Below are positions 63,061-64,000 of a stretch of 64,000 bases of DNA, piece after piece. Location: contig NZ_CP091716.1 in the NCBI RefSeq assembly GCF_022009635.1, positions 248,001 through 312,000 of the forward strand, given 5' to 3'. The number at the start of each line of letters is the position of its first letter. The stretch's first letter is position 1. The DNA comes from Variovorax paradoxus. GTDB taxonomy: Bacteria; Pseudomonadota; Gammaproteobacteria; Burkholderiales; Burkholderiaceae_C. The notes below the pieces were generated by a model. That model had not been told where the DNA came from, did no database searches, and saw only the letters and a list, made by a program, of their open reading frames with translations. Made by a program: the position numbers and the translations under genes.

Positions 63061-64000
63061 TTACTTGCTTTCCTTGGCCGGGTCCTTGACGCGGTCGAAC
63101 TTGTCGAACTCCACGTTCACCAGCTGGCCGTTCACGCGCTCGGTCTTGCGGATGTAGACGGTCTGCACGATGTCGCGCGTGACCGGGTCGATCTCGATCG
63201 GGCCGCGCGGGCTTTCGAAGCTCAGGCCCTTCAGGGCATCCATGAACTTGTCGCCGCCGGTGTCGCCCTTGGTCTTGGCCAGCGCCAGGTCGATGGCGGC
63301 CATCGCGTCGTAGGCGGTGACGGCGAAGTAGCTCGGGCGCAGCTTGGCGCCGTTGTCGGCGGCGAAGTCCTTCACGAACTTCTGGTTCTTGGGCGAGGGG
63401 TGCGCGAACGAGTAGTGGTGGCTGGTGACCAGGCCCAGCGCCACGTCGCCGGTGGCGTCGAGGTAGCTGTCGTCGGTGGCTTCGCCGGTGGCGAAGAGCT
63501 TGATGCCGGCCTGCTCCATGCCGCGTTCCTTCCAGACCTTCAGGAAGGCCGGCGGCATCACGCCCGAGGGGAAGAAGAAGAACACGGCCTGGGGCTTGGC
63601 GTCCTTGATGCGCTGCACGTAGGCCGAGAAGTCGGGGTTGTTCATCGGCGTGCGCACTTCGCCCGACACCTTGCCGCCGCCGGCGGTGAAGGTCTTCTTG
63701 AAGGCGGTTTCCGCGTCCACGCCCGAGGCGTAGTCGGCGACCACGGTGTAGGCGTCCTTGATGCCTTCCTTGAGCATGTAGCGCGCCATCGGGTCGGTGA
63801 CCTGCTGCACGGTGAACGACAGGCGCGCCACGTAGGGCGAGCTGGTGGTGATGGCCGACGACGCCGCGTTCATCACGATGGTCGGGATCTTGGCCTGCGT
63901 GGCGATGGCACCCACGGCGTAGGCGTTGGGGCTGAAGTCCAGGCCGGTGAGCACGCTCACCTTGTCGCGCACGATGAGCTCCTGCGCGATGCGCTTGGCG
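63061..64000 (-). CDS. LIV-type ABC transporter substrate-binding protein (5' end outside window)
   Basis: The 313 codons present lack the N-terminus; the frame stays open to the window edge (KRIAQELIVRDKVSVLTGLD). Family segments include FSPNAYAVGAIATQAKIPTI, VQRIKDAKPQAVFFFFPSGV and SPRGPIEIDPVTRDIVQTVY. It is the operon's first visible gene. Ligand unknown; such proteins often bind aromatic or branched acids in this lineage. Confidence 0.92.
   Translation of the reverse strand, partial: AKRIAQELIVRDKVSVLTGLDFSPNAYAVGAIATQAKIPTIVMNAASSAITTSSPYVARLSFTVQQVTDPMARYMLKEGIKDAYTVVADYASGVDAETAFKKTFTAGGGKVSGEVRTPMNNPDFSAYVQRIKDAKPQAVFFFFPSGVMPPAFLKVWKERGMEQAGIKLFATGEATDDSYLDATGDVALGLVTSHHYSFAHPSPKNQKFVKDFAADNGAKLRPSYFAVTAYDAMAAIDLALAKTKGDTGGDKFMDALKGLSFESPRGPIEIDPVTRDIVQTVYIRKTERVNGQLVNVEFDKFDRVKDPAKESK

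Overview
The window is 64 kb of high-GC bacterial chromosome with very dense coding on both strands. Many genes overlap by 4 nt (ATGA or GTGA junctions). The gene content points to a metabolically versatile betaproteobacterium of the Comamonadaceae, most likely Variovorax or a close relative. Supporting features are the many LysR regulators and tripartite-type (Bug/TctC) binding proteins, the glutaryl-CoA dehydrogenase/CoA-transferase pair, aromatic ring-cleavage genes, two branched-chain/urea-type ABC transporters, and an 85-bp intergenic repeat that I recall from this family. The genus is an inference from content, not a computed match. I see no rRNA, tRNA, CRISPR array, prophage, insertion sequence or transposase. 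Both ends cut through genes for solute-binding proteins.

Layout from left to right. (1) 1-10.7 kb: a TetR regulator coupled to a truncated binding-protein gene; acetoacetyl-CoA synthetase; a lipoprotein; a membrane adenylate cyclase; a 2OG-Fe(II) oxygenase; a tightly overlapped set with a zeta-toxin-like kinase, a GFA protein and a hydratase; then AraC and LysR genes. (2) 10.7-14.5 kb: glutarate/glutaryl-CoA degradation (LysR, GcdH, class III CoA-transferase), a VOC protein and Ohr. (3) 14.5-22.2 kb: a LysR regulator divergent from a DUF3100 permease, an M20 amidohydrolase and L-serine dehydratase; then a PEP-mutase-like protein, an Fe-S uracil-DNA glycosylase and a RidA protein. (4) 22.2-30.1 kb: a seven-gene catabolic operon (intradiol dioxygenase, SDR, BKACE/DUF849, quinone-reductase-like MDR, cupin, TctC, amidohydrolase) divergent from a LacI regulator, with two matching operators. 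(5) 30.1-33.5 kb: orphan genes and a LysR. (6) 33.5-43.9 kb: an aliphatic amide operon with a Urt-type ABC transporter, amidase AmiE, a MoxR AAA+ ATPase, a VWA protein, AmiC and AmiR. Its leader RNA shows an ANTAR-type hairpin pair overlapping an intrinsic terminator. (7) 43.9-58.4 kb: a LysR with a coupled orphan, an epimerase, glutaminase/DMT transporter, flavin reductase, an SdsA-type alkyl sulfatase with its LysR, a fused SpmA-SpmB protein, a phospholipase D lipoprotein, and a metallophosphoesterase/di-heme peroxidase pair. (8) 58.4-64 kb: a lone LIV-type binding protein facing a liv operon.

How the genes work together. The amide operon is the clearest self-contained system: uptake, hydrolysis, sensing (AmiC) and antitermination (AmiR acting on the operon's own leader). 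The LacI-controlled operon is the best candidate for an undescribed pathway. It pairs a ring-cleaving dioxygenase with a beta-keto-acid cleavage enzyme and lacks the usual maleylacetate reductase and 3-oxoadipate CoA-transferase/thiolase genes. An oriented 85-bp double-hairpin repeat occurs four times, each just after a stop codon; in one case it supplies the N-terminal codons of the next gene.
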